Program-made: the position numbers and the translations under genes
Origin: Planctomycetaceae bacterium
GTDB lineage: Bacteria; Planctomycetota; Planctomycetia; Pirellulales; JAEUIK01
Direction of reading: 5' to 3'
Assembly: GCA_015493185.1 (NCBI GenBank)
Contig: WGDQ01000820.1
Coordinates: forward strand, 1 to 8,681
DNA length: 8,681 nucleotides
The notes under the pieces: generated by a model
What the model was told of the DNA's origin: nothing
Databases searched by the model: none
The model's input: the letters and a program-made list of their open reading frames with translations, nothing else
In this document: positions 7,160 through 8,681 of the stretch, piece by piece
Layout: every line of letters starts with the position of its first letter
Numbering within the stretch: the first letter of the stretch is position 1

Positions 7160-7959
7160 CTCCGCCAACCGCCTCGTCCGGCCCTTCGTTCGTTCAACAA
7201 CTGTTCGACCTCTCGGGCAAGTTGGCCGTGGTTGTCGGCGGCACCGGCGTGCTCGGGCAGGCCCTAGCACGCGGTTTGGCGCAGGCCGGTGCCACGGTGG
7301 TTGTGGCCGGCCGCAGCGCGCAGCGCGGCCAGCAGTGCGTCGATCAAATTCGTTCGCTCGGCGCCGCCGCCCACTTCGCGCCGGTCGACGTTACCTCGCG
7401 CGGCTCTATCGAGCAGTTGCTTGCCGCCTCGCTCGAGCATGGCCCGCGGGTCGACGTGCTCATCAACGGCGCCGGCGTCAATTCGGCCAGCTCCTATTTC
7501 GACATCGCCGACGACGACTGGAACCGCGTGTTGCAAAGCAATCTTACGGCCGTGCATTGGGGCTGTCAGATTTTCGGCCGCCACATGGTGGAGCAGGGCG
7601 GGGGGGCCATCGTCAACATTGCCAGCGTCACGGCCCATCGGCCGCTCTCGCGCGTTTTCGCCTACTCGGCCTCGAAGGCCGCGGTGGTAAATCTCACGCA
7701 AAACGTGGCTCGCGAACTTGCCCCCCACGGCGTCCGCGTCAATGCCCTGTGCCCCGGCTTTTTTCCGGCCGAACAAAACCGCAAAATACTCGACGCCCAG
7801 CGCACCCAGGCCATCATGTCGCAAACGCCCATGGCACGCTTCGGCGAACCCGACGAGCTGATCGGCGCCACGCTGCTGCTCGTCTCGCCGCGAGCGGGCA
7901 GTTTCATCACCGGCACGTGCCTCTACGTCGACGGGGGATTCACCGCCATGCGTTTCTGA
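7156..7959 (+). CDS. Short-chain dehydrogenase, D-mannonate oxidoreductase / gluconate 5-dehydrogenase type
   Basis: A 267-residue classical SDR with one Rossmann domain. The cofactor loop is VGGTGVLG (27-34), followed by NGAG (104-107), the structural Asn129, and the catalytic Ser157, Tyr170 and Lys174 (YSASK). PG is at 200-201, and the segment GFFPAEQNRK (201-210) is one I associate with SDRs that reduce fructuronate to D-mannonate (B. subtilis YjmF type) or act on gluconate. The usual Thr opening the TGxxxGxG motif is Val27 here. Such SDRs use NAD(P)H with sugar acids in the cytoplasm. The start ATG overlaps the gnd stop in an ATGA, and ggagg lies just upstream at about 7141-7145, so it is co-translated with gnd. 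That context favours a sugar-acid substrate such as gluconate, but the exact substrate is not shown by the sequence. Confidence 0.88.
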
Positions 7960-7990
7960 AAAAAGCCCTCGCCGCACGCACTCTGCCCGC

Positions 7991-8024
7991 CGCTCGTAGC
8001 GCCGCCCCCCGTGCGGCACGAGCG
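7991..8024 (+). promoter_or_regulatory. Strong bulged hairpin between the SDR gene and zwf
   Basis: cgctcgt (7991-7997) pairs with acgagcg (8018-8024) and gccgc (8001-8005) pairs with gcggc (8013-8017), leaving a three-base bulge and a seven-base loop: 12 GC-rich pairs in all. No T run follows, so it is not a standard intrinsic terminator. gccgcacg at 7971-7978 is also the exact complement of cgtgcggc at 8010-8017, giving a competing pairing with the same right arm. It could protect the upstream mRNA end or tune zwf expression; function is unproven. Confidence 0.4.
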
Positions 8025-8050
8025 CCGCCCATCCTACTGGCACGCAACAC

Positions 8051-8057
8051 AAAGAGG
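8051..8057 (+). promoter_or_regulatory. Ribosome binding site of zwf
   Basis: AAAGAGG ends seven bases before the ATG at 8065. It is the clearest Shine-Dalgarno site in the window and fixes the zwf start. Confidence 0.6.
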
Positions 8058-8064
8058 CCCGCGC

Positions 8065-8681
8065 ATGAGCACCACCATCGTCATTTTCGGCGCCTCGGGC
8101 GATCTGACCAGCCGCAAGCTCATTCCCGCCCTCTATCGTCTGGCCAGAAAGAATCGCCTGCCCGACGACCTGCGTGTGGTCGGCTTTTCCCGCACGCCGC
8201 ACAGCCACGATGCCTGGCGCCAGCGCCTCGGCGAGTCGACCGCGCAGTTCACGGCCGACGATTTCGACCCCGACGCCTGGCGCGAGTTTGCCCGTCGCAT
8301 CTACTACCACGCCGGCGACGTCCTTCAAGCCGACGATCTGGCTCGCCTCGGCCAGTTCCTTACCGAAATCGAAGACGAGCCGCCCGGGGTGCGCATCTTT
8401 TACCTGGCTACCGCGCCGCAATACTTCGAGCCCGCCATCCGACATCTGGGCGCCGCGGGCCTTTCCTGCCCGGGCGACCACGACGTGCGCATCGTCGTCG
8501 AAAAACCCTTCGGCACCAACCGCCGCAGTGCCCGGCAACTAAACGATACGCTGCACGCCTGCTTTGCCGAGCATCAGATCTACCGCATCGATCACTACCT
8601 TGGCAAAGAAACGGTGCAAAACATCCTCGTGCTCCGATTCGCCAACACCATTTTCGAACCGGTTTGGAATCGCACGTATAT
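8065..8681 (+). CDS. zwf: Glucose-6-phosphate dehydrogenase, N-terminal part (cut by window end)
   Basis: The first 205 residues of an enzyme that normally has about 480-510. It oxidises glucose 6-phosphate to 6-phosphogluconolactone with NADP, the entry step of the oxidative pentose phosphate pathway in the cytoplasm. The N-terminus has the Rossmann motif FGASGDLT (8-15). VVGFSRTP (38-45) carries the Arg near the NADP 2'-phosphate. VVEKPFG (144-150) and RIDHYLGKETVQN (174-186), the substrate-binding signature of the family, follow. The frame runs open through the right edge with no stop, in FANTIFEPVWNR, which is typical of G6PDH. The remaining half, including the catalytic His of the C-terminal domain, is outside. 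It follows the SDR gene by 105 bases and probably belongs to the gnd transcription unit, though the hairpin between may change its level. Confidence 0.96.
   Translation, partial: MSTTIVIFGASGDLTSRKLIPALYRLARKNRLPDDLRVVGFSRTPHSHDAWRQRLGESTAQFTADDFDPDAWREFARRIYYHAGDVLQADDLARLGQFLTEIEDEPPGVRIFYLATAPQYFEPAIRHLGAAGLSCPGDHDVRIVVEKPFGTNRRSARQLNDTLHACFAEHQIYRIDHYLGKETVQNILVLRFANTIFEPVWNRTY

Noticed and set aside
7264..8538. 424-codon open frame on the minus strand
   Set aside because: It is the antisense shadow of the SDR gene and zwf, both firmly identified on the + strand.

Overview
The window looks like a GC-rich (roughly 60-65% by eye) bacterial chromosome segment that carries central sugar-phosphate metabolism. 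The style suggests a planctomycete, perhaps Pirellulales-like. The reasons are a clade-type diphosphate-dependent phosphofructokinase followed by a HAD hydrolase, mostly weak ribosome binding sites, long low-complexity spacers with short degenerate tandem repeats, and small orphan proteins. This is an inference from remembered family patterns; no search was possible. All credible genes are on the + strand.

Left third (1-2879). The window opens inside the disordered, repeat-bearing C-terminal tail of an unidentified protein that ends at 247. A non-coding spacer of about 760 bases follows. Then come two small proteins. One is a 117-residue helical protein of unknown function (1009-1362). The other is a 116-residue protein (1515-1865) that resembles a histidine phosphotransfer (HPt) domain but has serine where the phospho-accepting histidine should be. 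About 1 kb of spacer follows. It contains a 24-bp degenerate tandem repeat, a perfect 14-bp palindrome and a heptad pyrimidine-rich repeat just ahead of the next gene.

Middle (2880-5291). A phosphofructokinase with the sequence signature of the diphosphate (PPi) dependent enzymes is followed, after 249 bases, by a HAD-superfamily hydrolase with all four catalytic motifs. A 356-base A+C-rich spacer with a 16-bp degenerate tandem repeat separates them from the next block.

Right third (5648-8681). NADP-dependent 6-phosphogluconate dehydrogenase (gnd) overlaps by 4 bp a short-chain dehydrogenase of the D-mannonate oxidoreductase / gluconate 5-dehydrogenase type. After a 105-base gap with a strong bulged hairpin comes glucose-6-phosphate dehydrogenase (zwf), cut by the window end. 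zwf and gnd are the two NADPH-producing steps of the oxidative pentose phosphate pathway. The phosphofructokinase controls the competing glycolytic (or, if PPi-linked, reversible) step, so the window groups enzymes around the glucose-6-P / fructose-6-P / 6-phosphogluconate branch point.

I found no mobile element, CRISPR array, tRNA, rRNA or defence system. The most unusual items are the repeat-rich spacers, the histidine-less HPt-like protein, the conserved-looking PFK-HAD pair and the short-chain dehydrogenase placed between gnd and zwf.
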